NCBI GenBank assembly: GCA_905178155.1
Contig: CAJINV010000011.1
Location: 3,375,077-3,439,076, forward strand
DNA: 64,000 nucleotides
Source: Amoebophrya sp. A120
Taxonomy: Eukaryota; Sar; Dinophyceae; Syndiniales; Amoebophryaceae
Direction of reading: 5' to 3'
Each line of letters opens with the position of its first letter. Positions within the stretch are counted from its first letter, which is position 1. Under the pieces are notes generated by a model. That model was not told the DNA's origin and searched no databases. It was given only the letters and a program-made list of their open reading frames with translations. The position numbers were made by a program, and so were the translations under genes. Shown in pieces: positions 37,501-50,900 of this stretch.

Positions 37501-40500
37501 CTCCGTCCCACGGTAAATCAGCATGACAAATTCCATTTGTCATACTGAGCTAATTTGTAATGCGAAGATTCTACTACTGTAGATAGTACTTTTGCAATTC
37601 ATAAAGATGATGGCCGAGCAACTGCACGGTGCGACGGACACCACGAGCCTGATTGCGCAGATCCACGCCCTGAACAAGGCGCTGGGCGAATCCCACGACG
37701 CATTAGCGGAACTCGGCGGGCAACGGGACGCAATGGAGCAGTTGACGGGGGACAAGTTGCAATTGGAACAGCGGGTCTTCTTCCTGCAGCAGTGGATCAA
37801 CGGAAAGCGGTTAGACGAGATCGGCGCGCTCCACGACGACCAGTGCGAAACCTACGGGAAACAGCTCGAAGCCGTCGGAATGCACAAGTTGCGCGCGAAA
37901 TTGCAGGAAAGCAGGATGGCGGGAGGGTAGAGAATTTTTGAGTTGTGCTGGCCTGGTTGTGTTGTAGTTGAAAAACTACTTCATCATTTTCCGTTTTGCC
38001 GGCATTGTACTGTCGTTAATCAGAAATCTACTTTCACAACCACATTTGATCTGATATTACTTAAAAAAACAGGCTGAATCTCGAACTCCACGACGCCGCC
38101 TTGGCAGTGGAGCAGCTTCTCTTCCGCGCGGGCAAGGGTGGTGCCCACGGCATTCGCGACGGCATTCTGCATGCAGAGGGGTTGGTGAAAATCGTAGGCG
38201 GCTCCATGTCTCCGCAAGCTTCTGCCGTCCAGTCTCCCGTCGCCGGCCCCGTTCCCGCATTTCCCGGCGGTAAGCCCGGCGCGCCCGCGGCAAAAGGCGC
38301 CCCGCCGGTCGTGAAAGGCGCTCCACCACCGGGCAAGGGTGCTCCAGCTGGCTTGCTCGCTGGCATTCAAGCGAAAGGCGGTAAGGGCGCAGCACCACCA
38401 CCCGGCAAAGGCGCCGCGCCACCCGGCAAAGGCGCAGCAGCCCCACCGGGGAAGGGCGGCGCAGCACCGCCCGGGAAAGGAAAGGCGGCACCAGCGAAGG
38501 GAGCAGCAGCAGCAAAAGGAGGAGCAAAGGACGGAGCGGCCACGGCTTCCAAGGGAGGTAAGAATAAAACCGCGATTGACCCGACGCTGAAGAAACCCGG
38601 TATAATACCACCGAAACCCATGAAACCTCTGTGGTGGAGCCGGTTAAATTTCGGCCGGAACATTAAGGATGGGGAGACCGTGTGGGAAGGCATCGAGGAT
38701 TTCTGCCCGACACTCCTCCAGGAAGACAGCACCGCTATGCTGGACTTTGTAGAGAGGTTTTCCAAAACCATGACCGCCGCGGACAAATCCATGAAGGGCG
38801 ACGACGAGAAAAGTATCAAGAAGAAAGAACTGAAAGAGCTGGTCGTTGTCACCGACGCAGCACTCGCCGTCGGAAAGCAAAGGATTTGCAAAGACCTGCC
38901 GTCCCCCGAGATTCTGTGCGCGGCGATTATGGAGTTCGACGAAACCATCATCGACAAGGAGATGCTCGCCGGGATAAAGAAGGACTTAATTCCGGACGCC
39001 GGCGAAGTGGCGGCCATGGAGAAGCTGCGCGCCGAGCACCCGGACGTCCCGTTTGCGCTGCCGGAAAAGTACATGTGGGCCATCGGACATATTCCAGTCT
39101 ACGCCCAGAGATTAAACTTGTGGAACTTCACAAGAAACTACGAAGACAGGCTACAGGTATAGTGTATGAATATGCAGTTCTTGTCGATGTGGTGTCCTCG
39201 TGTGCCGCCTGTTTCTACGTTGATTTTTCTGTACGCAGAAATGATTTTCGAAAATGTATGCGCTTGTGCCATCTTGATCATCTTCACGAAGGCATAAATG
39301 CCTCAATTCACGTTTATTTTCACAATCGCATCATCTATCAGGATTACGAAATCGCCTACGAGAAGTTTGTTCAGGCGGTTTCTGCGTTAGAAAAGTGTCC
39401 CGCCTTCGAGCAGCTGCTTGGCGTAGCGCTCGCCGCGGGGAACTACCTCAACGGCAACACGAACCGGGGGCAGGCGGACGGGTTCGAACTGAGTGGGCTC
39501 TCGCTCTTTAACACAGTGAAGGACAACGTTGTTGTCACGAAGAAGGTAATATAGTGAGCTTTTCTTAGAGCAGACGGAATCTTGTCTGGCGCTTTATTTG
39601 TGACTCGTCTTCGAAGCGATTTTGACTAAGGAAGACTCTATCAGTGTCCTCGTCGTCGCTGAGTGAATTCAGAATTTTCCGAAATTGACAAAAACAGGCC
39701 TCCGACTGGATTTTCACGCAGTTTCTACAGACAAACCCCTTGTTTGCGAAAGCTCGGGTGGATTTGATGGAGGAACTGGCCCCCGTTTTCACCAACGTGA
39801 AGCGGCGCATCGCCAAGGACAAGGACGGCGGCGCGAGCATGTCCAAACAAGCGAAATATGCGAACGAGGAATTTGACGGGCTGGTCAAGCTGTTGAAGGA
39901 CGAATTCGACAAACACCACGAGGATTTGCAGATGATTCTCGGTTTTTTCGAGGACCCGACGGATCCATATCCTGAGTAAAAATGACGTCCCCACCCCCTA
40001 GTGAAGATGGGAAATCTGCTAGACAAATCAAAAAGCTTAGGTTGAAGCGCATGACAAGTTTGGCCTTGTAGTGTAGTCCTGTTTAGCTCGTTCATCAGGA
40101 ACATCACAGAGCTAGCGCATTATGCTCATGGGAGCATTGCAAATTCCAAAACACGGCTAGCAATCGCTTCTCATGGGGCCTTTCCGCATGACAAACATTT
40201 TGAGCATGCGTTTTTACATGACAGCCATGGGGTGGGGGTGTTTTTACATAGGATAACCCAATACGCACGGTTCTGGTCCCGGAGTTTGAATCCGTGGACG
40301 CGCGCATGAAGGAGTTGATGAAGAAGAAGCAGGCGGCCTCGGACAAGATGGCGCTGATGCAGACGAAATTTAATTTAGGGAAGATGACTTCTTCCGAATT
40401 TTTCCTTCTAATCGACGACTTCTTGATACCGGGGGATTTGATCTTGAACAAATCCGAAGTGGTGCAAAAGAAGTTCATGACCCCAATCTTCTGTGGCGTC

Positions 40501-40713
40501 TCGGCCCCGACACTGGACGGCATGCTGTTTTTATGGGGCCTGGAGGAGCCACGAGAAAAACAAGAAGGAACAACGAACGACCGCGGGAAGCGGCGGGCGC
40601 GCGCGCAAAACAGGCGCGGGAAAAAGGACGGGAAGCCGGGGGGAGAGGATTCCGATAGCGAGGACGAGGTCCCAAGACCCGTGAGTAAAGCAATGAAGTC
40701 TTCGCCTGTGTAG
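31563..40713 (+). CDS. Formin 1 with N-terminal armadillo-like region, ankyrin repeats, FH1-like and FH2 domains, about 1599 aa
   Basis: Eleven exons (31563-32166, 34666-35111, 35326-35461, 35746-35795, 36055-36582, 36741-37447, 37609-37926, 38073-39156, 39342-39545, 39698-39967, 40261-40713) sum exactly to an open frame. Formins nucleate and elongate unbranched actin. Residues 1-400 are helical and resemble the GBD/FH3 region of diaphanous-type formins (LLRWCDSLLRNCGIVGQIGE). Residues 430-820 contain ankyrin-like units, each led by a GWxxIxW motif (YGWDSIHWQKGYTCLHFAAE). Residues 970-1100 are Gly-Lys-Gly-Ala-Pro repeats in the FH1 position. FH2 follows: KPLWWSRL, then AAGNYLNGNTNRGQADGFEL. 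A short basic tail (RGKRRARAQNRRGKK) ends it. Five introns are introners, five GT-AG. It lies 1.25 kb upstream of a second formin. Confidence 0.9.
33061..33200. repeat. 30-bp period minisatellite with palindromic core
   Basis: Five units begin at 33061, 33091, 33121, 33151 and 33181, each with the core ATTTCGATTTGAAAT, in which ATTTC and GAAAT pair. The spacing is exactly 30 bp; the bases between cores differ. It lies inside the formin 1 intron. A weaker sixth unit may start at 33211. Confidence 0.85.
33568..33614 (+). repeat. Partial copy b of formin 1 exon end
   Basis: A nearly exact copy of the last part of exon 1 (32120-32168), including CGACTCGTTACTCAGGAATT, but the donor reads TCGGTAGA rather than GGGTACT. 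About 230 bp after it resemble the stretch after copy c. Confidence 0.85.
33826..34406. repeat. 735-bp dispersed repeat, copy 3 (3' truncated)
   Basis: It starts with the same GTATGTAGTGAGG and follows copies 1 and 2 for about 580 bp, then stops at CCAAAATTTG. The last 150 bp are missing. It abuts the second extra exon-end copy. Confidence 0.85.
34420..34480 (+). repeat. Exact 61-bp copy c of formin 1 exon end and donor
   Basis: It is identical to 32112-32172, from CAGGACGAGTTGCTCC through the donor GTGGGTACTA. Its donor could splice to the acceptor at 34665 with a normal intron of about 190 nt, so it may be a usable duplicate. Confidence 0.88.
35112..35320. mobile_element. Introner, family H, 209 bp
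   Basis: It starts TATCGTACGAAAAAAGTG and ends AACAGTTTTTTCTTGCGATA, flanked by TCGAG. Excision joins SMMVE to LSSEDPLYN. Its relative at 43582 is in the other formin at a different position. Confidence 0.88.
35462..35740. mobile_element. Introner, family F, 279 bp
   Basis: The left arm TATTACAATGAAAAATGCCC pairs with a right arm ending CCTTTTGATA, flanked by GAAGA. It leads into a 50-nt exon. Confidence 0.87.
35796..36049. mobile_element. Introner, family A (subfamily A2), 254 bp
   Basis: It begins TATCAAATGCAAATATGTCT and ends TTTTTGCATTTGATA, flanked by ACTCG. Excision joins MLVEDS to LLSSLATACAE. Confidence 0.9.
37448..37603. mobile_element. Introner, family E (short), 156 bp
   Basis: It starts TATGCACTGCAAAAGTACAG and ends GTACTTTTGCAATTCATA, flanked by AAGAT. 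Excision joins KKEWK to MMAEQLHGATD. Confidence 0.88.
39968..40255. mobile_element. Introner, family D, 288 bp
   Basis: It starts TATCCTGAGTAAAAATGACG and ends TTTTTACATAGGATA. Flanks are ATCCA and ACCCA (one mismatch). Excision joins FEDPTDP to IRTVLVPEFES in FH2. Confidence 0.85.
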
Positions 40714-41967
40714 GTAAGGAACAAGTTCAGCAGGAGAGGGACCTCCGCGGCGCCTTCTAAGCGACAAGAACTTCCCGATTCGACCAGACTTCACCAAGCG
40801 ACTTTTTTGAACAATTCTACCCCTTTTTTTCAAGAAAAAACTACACGACTTTACAACTACACTTCTTTCTGAGGATAGTACTAAGAACTTAACTCAACAC
40901 AACACGACCAGACTGGTTGGTGGACCATTTTTCGGCGACAAAACTACACTCGACGAACACGACCATGTTCCGAGCTGCAAAGGATGAAAACGAACTACGT
41001 TTTTTGAAAAAAGCACAGTAGAATTTTGCGTGGTTTCCTGTTTCGCGACAAATCTATCACTAGGGTCGTTTTCATCCGCTCTATCTGCGGACAACGCGAT
41101 CATGTTGAGATGGTTTAGAGGGCGCCGTCGGCGTCGGCAGAGGTTTTTGAAAAACCGAGTAGACCCTGAAGCGTGGTTTTACTACCCTTCCAATGGATCA
41201 TCGTAACGATGATATCGTTTCGAACGACATGTAAAATACCACAATACCATGAACGCGCACGACGGAGGTGTCTTGTTGCAATCGGTCGGAGTCCTCTTAC
41301 GGCCCAATGGCCTACCGGCGTTCGCGCCATTGGCGACACTGCAACGACCCCGCAGCTTCTGTGCGGTAAGATTGTTCGATTTTTCCCTCAGAACAGTAGA
41401 AATACTCTGCTTTGTTCGTCAACCTCAACGTGTGAGCACGATATTGCAGTTTTTGGCAGCACGCACATACGTTCTTGCAGCGGCAACAAGAGCCTCCCAC
41501 AGCAGAGATTTTGGAAAGGTCGTCGTGCGCGTCGTGTGCTGGTGATCACTAGAAGGAAAAGGTCGTTGGCGATAGTGCAGCAAAGTCGTGGTGAACAAGA
41601 AGATCCATGTAATCGAGCTGGAGGTTCATCCGTGTGCTACAGTTCAAACATTTGCGGTACAACGGAGGATCCTTCATTTTTCCAAATGGTTCTGTGTGGT
41701 CGTTCGATCTTCGCTGGTTTTTTTTGTTCGTGTGTAACAAGATTCGGTATCACCGTGGCACTGTCATAATTAAAGCTAGTTTGTTATACCACTTAGTCTT
41801 ACCTGTACCTGTACCACGTCGTGCTTCTACGTAAACCTGAAGTAAGCATAAAGTAGAAACAAGTGTCGCTGCCCTCGACGGTCCTATCCGCAGCCGTGCC
41901 ATTAAGTGTCTTTTCTACTTTGAAAATGCCACAGAAAGAGGTGGAATTTAAACTCAAAATCTGAACA
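40714..41967. other. Intergenic region between the two formins
   Basis: About 1.25 kb without a convincing gene on either strand. No introner is present. The longest forward frame (41173-41769) has no family features. Confidence 0.5.
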
Positions 41968-44900
41968 ATGCCGTCAGCGGACTGTGGGCCGCGGAAGGTG
42001 GAGGTGGTGGAGGGTGAGAAAACAGATGTCGAGCCGAATGGGCCCGTCGCACCCCCGAATGCAGAGTATTGTTCTTTTTGCAGTTTTTTTTTGATAATGG
42101 AGCTGATGTTGAAATGAAATTGCTGTACAGCTACAGACTCTAACATTGTTGAAATTATAAAAAAATTTCAAAAATATCATGCGATCATATCCTCAGCGCG
42201 CCCGCCGCCGACTTGAAGACTCCGCAGCGCCGCTCTTCCCAACCCACCACCCCGCCCAAAGTCAGCAACAAGACCGAGCCCGGAAGGCTGGATGCGAACC
42301 GCATTCAGTCGATCGGCGCGGGTATCGCCGGCATCAAGGACAACGTGAATGTCCTTGCGGGGAAAAAAACCAACCACCAAGTGTTGGAAGAAAGGAAGCA
42401 GCAGGCTGCACGGCATGAGCATCACAATAAGCACACAGGGAGAGGAGGTCCTCATCATGGACGAAATTTGGGAGGATCATCATCGTCGTCCCACAACAAC
42501 CCGGGTGGACGAGGTACTACAACTCGAAACAATAAAAACAACAACTCGCAGCCAGTGTCGGAGGAAGTCGTGCTCACTGTTCGGGTCGACGCGAACGTGT
42601 GCCACACCGGGGACGAAAGGAAGATTCCCTTCACGTTTTTCAGAAATTTGCCGAGATTTTTCTCCCCCGACAAGGACTTGCTGTTGCAATTAGATCAGTT
42701 TTGCCGGGAGAATGGCATCGCCAACGACCACCACGCGGAGAACCTCATCCTGCTCAAGACTCGGAAAGACGAGAGCAAGTGGCTTCTACGCGCGGAGGAT
42801 TTGCATTCCATCGAGGAGGAGGAAGAAGTGCGTTTGGTTTCCGGGACAGGGTTTGTTGCGACCTGTTTGGACCAAATCGAGAACGCGCTGCTCTTGCAGC
42901 CGTCTAGCGTGGATCACCAAGACCTTTTGTTTGGAAATAACTCCTCTACTAGCAACGGTGATTTCGGCCATCATCAAGGCGGATCGTTTGGAACCAACGC
43001 TGCAACGGGAGGTGGTGGAGGTCTTCAAGATCCACACAACTCTGCGAGTAAAGCAAGCGACCTGGACGTCGAGGGGTGGCTGGACTGTGTGTGTCGCAAC
43101 TCTGCCGTTCCCGGCCCTTTGGGCGAGTGGTTCGCGGAAACGGTGATCTTGCAAAAGGGGTTGTCCGTGCTGATCAACGGGTTGTTGGAATTGCACAAAA
43201 ACGACGACTTGCGGAAAATCGAAGCGTTGTCGGGCCCGATTTTGGCTTCCCTCGCAGTGTTACTTCCCTTCGACCAGGCAATTTCCTACGTAGTATCAAA
43301 TGTAAAAGTGTCTGGGTCTGGAAGAGTGCAACTTGTCATGCTAATTCTGGATGGTGCAAAAATCTGTGTTGCATGATTGCCAAAAGCTGTCCACTTTTGA
43401 CCAAGTTGAGAGGGCTCATGCAGACGATGCATGATAGAGGTCGGGGAGAATCTGTCATGCTGGGTCATGTATGACAGACCTCACGCGTCATGGAAAACCT
43501 GCATGACAAGTCTTCCAACCTTCCAGACCCAGACATATTTCCATTTGATACGTGGCGGACGAGTACATTCTCGACGCGGATTATCGCAAGAAAAAACTGT
43601 TTCACTGTGAACTTGTGATGCAGAAAATGGATCGCAGAAGTGTGTGTCATGCCACACATGCAAGACAATCGATTTATAGCTGTGTTTTCCCTTAGGAACC
43701 CCGCATGACAGATTTTCAGTGTTACGCGTAACAAACTTGTGATGCAGATTTTGCAAAATCACCTTCTCCTTCACCACAGTGAAATAGTTTTTTCGTGCGA
43801 TACGGATTTCTTTGAGTCCCTGCTCGCGACCATGTTTGGGCGCGTTCGGAAATCGATGTTCCGGTGGGAGTCCTTCTGTGCGAAGATGAAAAAAGCCGAG
43901 CAGAACTGCAACGACGTAGACATGGCAATGGCGTCGTCGCCCTTCGAATGCAACTTCAACATGTATAACCCGCTCAGGCGTTACAATCTCAAATCGGTTA
44001 CCATAGAATATCGAAATCTGTGATGCAAGGTTCTTGCATGATCCAGCCAACTCTCATAGGATTGCGCATGACAAGTTCTGGAGTCCCAATCCGCACTACA
44101 ATCTGGCGAAATTTGTATTGCAGAAAGTGGAATGCTGTCCGAGTCTGTCATGTTCATCATGCAACACAAATCCCAGATTCTATGGTAACCGATTTGAGAT
44201 TGTAACACCTGAGCGGGTTATAACATGAGCACGCGCCGGTCCGCGCTGACGATTATCGGGTTGCTGCTGAACATATGGATTGTAAATATGTCTGGATGTC
44301 TGGAAGAAAGCAACTTGTCATGCTAAGTCTGAATCATGTAAAAATCTGTGTTGCATGATTACCAAAAGCGGTCCACTTTTGACCTAATCGAGAAGCAGTT
44401 TCTCATGCAGGATAGGCATGATAGAACTCTCACAGAGTCTGTCATGCTATGTCCTACATACCAGACCTCATGGGTCATGGAAAACCTGCATGACAAGTCT
44501 GGCATTCTTCCAGACCCAGATATTTTTACATTTGATAGAACACCAGTTTAGGCCGCGTAGCCGCGGAGAAATGCCACCAAGCGGCGCTCCGACCATTGCC
44601 AACCGACGTGCTTTTGAAATGCATTGTGGTGCCGACAGCGACAGCAGGAACGAATGCAACGGCAGTGGGAACAAGCCCGGTCGTGCCAGACGAAACAGAA
44701 CGACCAGCAGACCGCTCCAGCAGAGATGTTGCAGCTCCAGATTCCGGGGGAAAAACCACCCCTACTGCGAACAACAACTCCAATCCCGGCGTTGTTTCTC
44801 AGTTGAATTACTACCACTTGATGGTAGACGCGTCGCACAACCTGTTGGACCCCGCACACACGCTCTCTACCGTTTTGTTCTCGTTTCTCGTCTCGCAGCA

Positions 44901-47900
44901 GTCCAGTCAAAACCTGGTCCAGATCAACCCGACCAGCATTGCTGCGATCGCGCAGAACGTGGTCCGGGAGGTGAGTTCCATTCCCGGGTCGGAGCTGTTA
45001 CTCAGGCAACAGGAACTGGACCCCGTGCGGAAGTCGGAGTTTCTGAACCAGGTTTTGCTCCTTAATTTAGTCGACGCCAGCGTGGAGCAGGAACTGATCG
45101 AATACCGGCAGAAGTGCACCGCGGAGCGCAACGAGATTGATTTACTGAAGCAGCAATTGAAGAGAATCGAGACGAGGAGACGGAAGCTGGAGAACGACTT
45201 GCGGCACTATCACCTGGTGATGGTGAAGATGGTGGAGCTGATTTCCTTAGAGCATGCACACGTCTACGAATCGCTGAAAGCGATCGTCAAATTCGGGTGG
45301 GACAGCATGAAGTGGCGCCGAGGGTACACGGTGTTGCACTTCGTCGCCGAGTGCTTGGACGACGCGCGGATTGTGGAGCTGTTTGCCTTGTTGGCCACGG
45401 ACATGAACGGCCGGGACGCGAGCGGCAAGCGGGCTCTAGATTACGCTCGGAAGGAGCGGATGACGGAGAATGTGCGGGTGTTGGAGAAAGTAAGGAAACA
45501 GAAGTTCGTGGAAGAGCGCACACAGAAATTTCTGTTGCAAAACAACAACCTACTGCAGAACACGGTGGCGGAGGAATTACCGGATAATCTAACACCCATC
45601 CTCCACGACGGGATCGAGACGATTTTGAAACTCGGGTGGGAGCAGGTGCGGTGGCCAAATGAGTTTACGATCTTGCACTTGGCTTGCCAGAGCGGCAGTC
45701 TCCCCGCGGTGCGGTTCCTGCTGGAAAAAGTGCCGGGCGTCGCGGCGTACTACGCGAAAGTCGATAACCACAACCAGCGACCGATCGATTACGCGATGGT
45801 TGAGGGGCACCAGGAGGTCGTGGAGTATTTGGGATCTTTTGAGCCGGAAAAGGTCGCACAGAGCCAAGGACAGGGCGGGGGCGCGAACACAAAGGAGAAT
45901 TTCGAGATCCGCGCCCGCACTGGCGTCGGCGCGACCGCGATAACGACCGCACAATTTATTCCCCAGCAGAACCAAAAGACGGGTGCGACAACGATGAACC
46001 TGCTCCTGCAAAGTCCACGCGGCGGAGCGGGGGGCGCAGGAGCAAACGACGGAAGTGGGACAAGGGCAGCTGGAGCAGCTGGCGCTCCGGCCGCCGCTGC
46101 GCAAGGCGGGCGAATGAAGAACATCTTTCGGTCACAAACTATTGGCGCGCTAGAGGGGAACAAGCAGGAAGGAGTGCAGAGTAGAATCCCGGCGTTGCAG
46201 CTGCCGCGCTCCGGTCCGGTCGCGCTCACGAAGGACCAGAGTGATCTTCATCTGCACAGTGAGGACAATAATAAGACAACTGCGCTGCGTGAATTAGAAT
46301 ACGAAAGTGCAGCAAGTTTGCGGCAGCTCTCCATGGAGCTGGACGCGACGAGGAACGAACAGGAAAGGCTGTTTCGTGAGAACGAGAAGCTGGCGCAGCG
46401 GCTGCGGCAATCCGCGCAAGGGCAACTGGGGGCCAAGGTGGAGTTTCTGCAACGGGTTTTGGAGGGAAAAGAGCAAGTGGGGCCGCTGTCCTTGACGAAA
46501 ATAGAAGAGTTTGCCGAGCTTTTAGAGAAAGACGGAAGGTCGCATGTGAAAAAGCAGCTTTTGCAGCAGGAACAGGAGCTGCGGCGATTGGCTTTGCAGA
46601 AAGATGTGAAGCGATGCAGCACCATTCCGGAAGACACGGCAGCCGCAGACGTCGATATGGGGATACAAAAAGATGCGACGGAAGAACACGCAGCAGAACA
46701 AACTGTCGCTAGCGCAAAGCTTTCCATGTCGCCGAAACAGCGCAAGTTCATTCAGGATGCGACGAAGGATGAGTTTGCGGACTTGTGCCTGGAGCAGGTT
46801 GCGTATTTCCTCCGTTGCAAGAGCATGCACCGAGACCGCGGAGGGCGGGCAGAACAGGACGATCGGCCGTCCGCCATTTTGCGCGAGCAGCTGCGCGCGG
46901 ACTTCGTTGCGGCACGAGAAGATTTGCGGACGCGCGGCCGGCCGGTGCTGCGCGGGCGCATGGTGCGGGAAGTTGCGTGCAAGGTTGAGGTCGAGAGCAC
47001 GACGCTGTCGCATTCGCTACCCGTAGTGCCGCCGGAAGTAGCCGACCGGCTGAGCCAGCAGAACGCAGGCAGCTGCGCGCTCGTCCAGCCCGAAAGCAAG
47101 GACGACATCAACAGCAGTATTGCCGCCGCGGGAGCGAAAGGGGGTGGAGGAAAGCCGGCCAAAGGCGGGAAACCGGTCAAAGGACCGCCCGTCCCCGGCT
47201 CGAAGGGCGCCGCTGTTCCTGCGCCGGTTTCAGGCAAGCCCGGCGCGCCGCCGGTGCCCGGCGGGAAGGGTGCAGCAGCACCGCCGGTACCCGGTGGGAA
47301 AGGCGCAGCAGCACCGCCGGTACCCGGTGGGAAAGGAGGTGCGCCTCCCGTACCCGGTGGGAAAGGCGCGGCGCCACCAGTACCCGGAGCAGGAAAAGGT
47401 CCGGCTCCCCCCGGCGGCAAGGGAGCAGCCGCTCCGCCCGCGAAAGGCGCACCCGTCCCGGGAGGCAAAGGCGCAGCCGCTCCGCCCGCGAAGGGCGCCC
47501 CCGTACCCGGCGGCAAAGGAGCAGCCGCTCCACCGGCAAAAGGAGCCGCTCCACCGGCGAAAGGAGCCGCTCCACCGGCGAAAGGCGCAGCTCCCCCCGG
47601 CAAGGGCGCCGCACCACCGGGAAAGGGGGCCGCCGCACCTACGAAAGGTGGCGCAGTTCCGGCGAAAGGCGGCGCGGCTCCGGCGAAAGGCGGCGCGGCC
47701 GCGGCGGGCGGGAAAGGCAAAGGAAAGAAGCGGGGCGGCGGCTTCGACGCAACCAGCAGCCAGGAGTACATCACGCCCAAGGAACCGATGCGGGCGCTCT
47801 GGTGGACCAAGAAGCGGAAAAACCAGCTCCCGGACGACGGCGCGCACGTGTGGACCGACGTGCCGGATCTGTACAAGGAGTATTTTCAGAAAGAGGCGGA

Positions 47901-50900
47901 GGTGGAGTCGGAGTTCGTGAAGCGGTTCGGCAAGAAGAAAGCCGCCGTGAAGGAGGCGCCAAAAAAGGAGGACGCGGACAAGAAAAAGGAGGACAAACCG
48001 AAGTTGTATGGATTGCAAAAACGTCTGGGTCTGGAAGATTGCAACTTGTCATGCTAAATCCGAATCATGCAAAAATCTGTGTTGCATGAGTGCCAAAAGC
48101 TGTCCACCTTCGACCAAGTTGGGAGGGAGCTTCTCATGCAGGATAGGCATGATAGAGACCTCGCAGTTTCTGTCATGCTAGGTCCCTCTTCCAATGTGTA
48201 TCGGTTGAGGACTGCCCCCTTCATCCTAAGCGCCATCAGCCATGGTATCTGGAAAACCTGCATGACAAGTTTGCACTCCTCCAGACCCAGACATATTTGC
48301 AATGCATAAGTTGAAGCTGCTGACGATCATCGACGACCCCATGAAGCAGGGCGGTCTGAACGCGGCCTGCAAGACCCTGCCAGAACCCACGGTATTGCAG
48401 CGGGCGATACTGGACCTGGACGACGTAGAAATCGACGTGAACACCTTGGAATGGGTCCGGCGGGACCTGTGCCCGGATCCGGGCCAGTTGGCGCAGCTGA
48501 ACACGCTGCGGAACGAAAACAAGGGCGTCCCCTTCGCCGTGCCAGAAACCTACATGCTCGCGATCGCGCACGTATACTTGTTTTTGTAGCGCCGGGAATT
48601 ACTTCTGTACTTTGGGAAAATATAAATAACTAAACGCATTATCATGATGTTGAGCCTGGAAAAAGACTCGCTTGCCAATGCTGTGGCTTTGGATTTCAAG
48701 AATCAGTATCGAAAATCTATAGCGAGATGAAAACTACATTAGGTTCCCGGGTACATGCAGCGTCTGGACTGCTGGCTTTTTTCGCGCACCTACGAGGAAA
48801 GGCTGAAGAAGTGCATGACCGCGTACTTGGCATTTCAAGCCGTGATGCGGAGTTTGCGCACAAGTAAGGAATTTCGGAAGCTTCTCGGCCTGATTCTGTG
48901 CGCCGGGAATTACCTGAACGGGGGGACCGACCGCGGGCAGGCGGAGGGCGTGGATCTGGACGTGTTGACCAAACTTGACGCCGTGAAGGACGTGGAGGGG
49001 AAGATGCTGAGTTTTTGTATGCATTGCAAATATGTCTGGGTCTGGAAGACAGTAACTTGTGATGCTGAGTCTACACCCTGTAAAAATCTGTGCTGCATGA
49101 CTGCCAACAGTTGTCCACTTTTGACCAGGTTGACAGGGAGTTTCTCATGCGGGATAGGCATGATAAAGTTAGAGATCTCACAGCTTCTGTCATGCTCAGT
49201 GCTGCATTCCAGACCTCATGGGTCATGGAAAACCTGCATGGCAAGTCTTCCATTCGTCCAGACCCAAACATATTTGCACTTGATACTTTGGGTCGTCCAA
49301 CAATTTTTCACGGCGCCGTTTTTCACGCGGCAGCAGGGTCCGAACGGGGAGGACCCAAGAGAGCTGCTGTTTGAGGAGCTCCGCCCACTCTTCTCCGCGG
49401 TGCGGCGACGGATCGAGAAGTCGAGCGATGGCGTCGAGTCCCTGGCCAAGCAGGTGTCCGTCTCGATCGAGGACTACGACCAAATCGCGGACCAAATCAA
49501 ACAGGAGTGCGACCAGCGGTACGAGATGCTCCGCGCCTGCCTGTGCCAGTTCGAGGACCCCGCGGACAGTTTCCGGACGGTGCTTGCGCCGCTGTTCGCG
49601 ACCGCTTCGGAGTCGTATGAGAGTGCACAACGACAACCCCTCCTCGCCCTTATTTGGATGGCATGACAAGCAATACAAACACCAGCACAGCACATGGATG
49701 CTGTGCATCACATGTTCATGCGCCGATTGTAGCGGTGTTTCCAGAACTTTTCATGCCAACAGTGCTACAAGGCCACAACAACTGGATTGGGATTTTTGCA
49801 TGACAAACGAGGGGCAGGGGAGTTTTCCACCCTCATAAGCCCGTGGACGAGTTGATCGCGAAGAAAAAACAGGTAAAGCAGGAGTACGAAGATTTGTTGA
49901 AGTATTTCACGATGGGACAAGTGAAGGCGGCGACGTTGATCAAGATGATCGACGACATGCTTGTTCCCGGGGACCAGATCACGAACAAACCCGAAAAATT
50001 GAAAAAAGCCTACTTTGTCCCGCAGTTCTGCGGGAACCGCACCCCGACGGCAGACAGCATCATGGCCCTTTGGGACCTGAAGGAGCCCGAGTTGCGGTCG
50101 GAAGATATGCATTGCAAATATGTCCTCTGGGTCTGGAAACTTGTCATGCTGTTTGACGAATCCCGCGGACGCCTTCATTGACAGCCAAGCATGACAAGTT
50201 TTGGAATTGCTATAGTGTTGCTTATCTGCTTGACAAAGTGCGTTTCTGCATGACAGAGAAGTGTGGCTTTTGGGTGGCGTGCAGGACAGACTTGAGAGCC
50301 ATGCTAGCCGTGCATGGCAAGCCTTGCATTCTCCCAGACCCAGACATATTTGCATTTGATAGAAGAGTCGCTGGGACAAAAGAAGCCGCGAGCGACCGGT
50401 GCGCGAAAGACGGAGAATCGGCGGGGAATCCGGGGAAAAACTTCCACCGCGACGGGTGGTGCAGACGGGGCGAAGACGAGCGTGCGAGGTGCTGGGATTG
50501 GGAAGAATTCCGCGCTGAATGTTGGAAGTGAGAGTATTTCTAAAGACAGCACAGAACAACAAACCACTAGCACTGAGAAAAAAGGTGAGCAGGACAAGGA
50601 AGGTCCAAATCGTACCGGTGATGAAGTGGAGAAAACTGCTCATGGTGACAAGGCACCACCAGAGAAACAAGCAGGAGAGCTGCAAGGGTCAGCCGCAGGT
50701 ACACCAAATAAAGCATCGAATGCCGTGGTGGAACAAGTGAAGAAAAGCCCCGCAACTGCAACACAATCATCAGAAGACAAAGCCGCTGCAGCAGCGGACA
50801 CCAGCAAAGCTAGCAGCACAAATTCGCCAAAGCGAAGTCAGCGCCTCTCCGTCGCAGCAGCAGAGAAACAAGAGAACCACGACTCAACTTTGACGCCCAG

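Noticed and set aside
41173-41769. 198-codon forward frame between the formins
   Set aside because: No domain, no good start context and composition like the surrounding intergenic DNA.
46752-47876. Reverse frame rich in Pro/Phe/Gly opposite formin 2
   Set aside because: It is the mirror of the Gly-Lys-Gly-Ala-Pro repeat and has no independent support.
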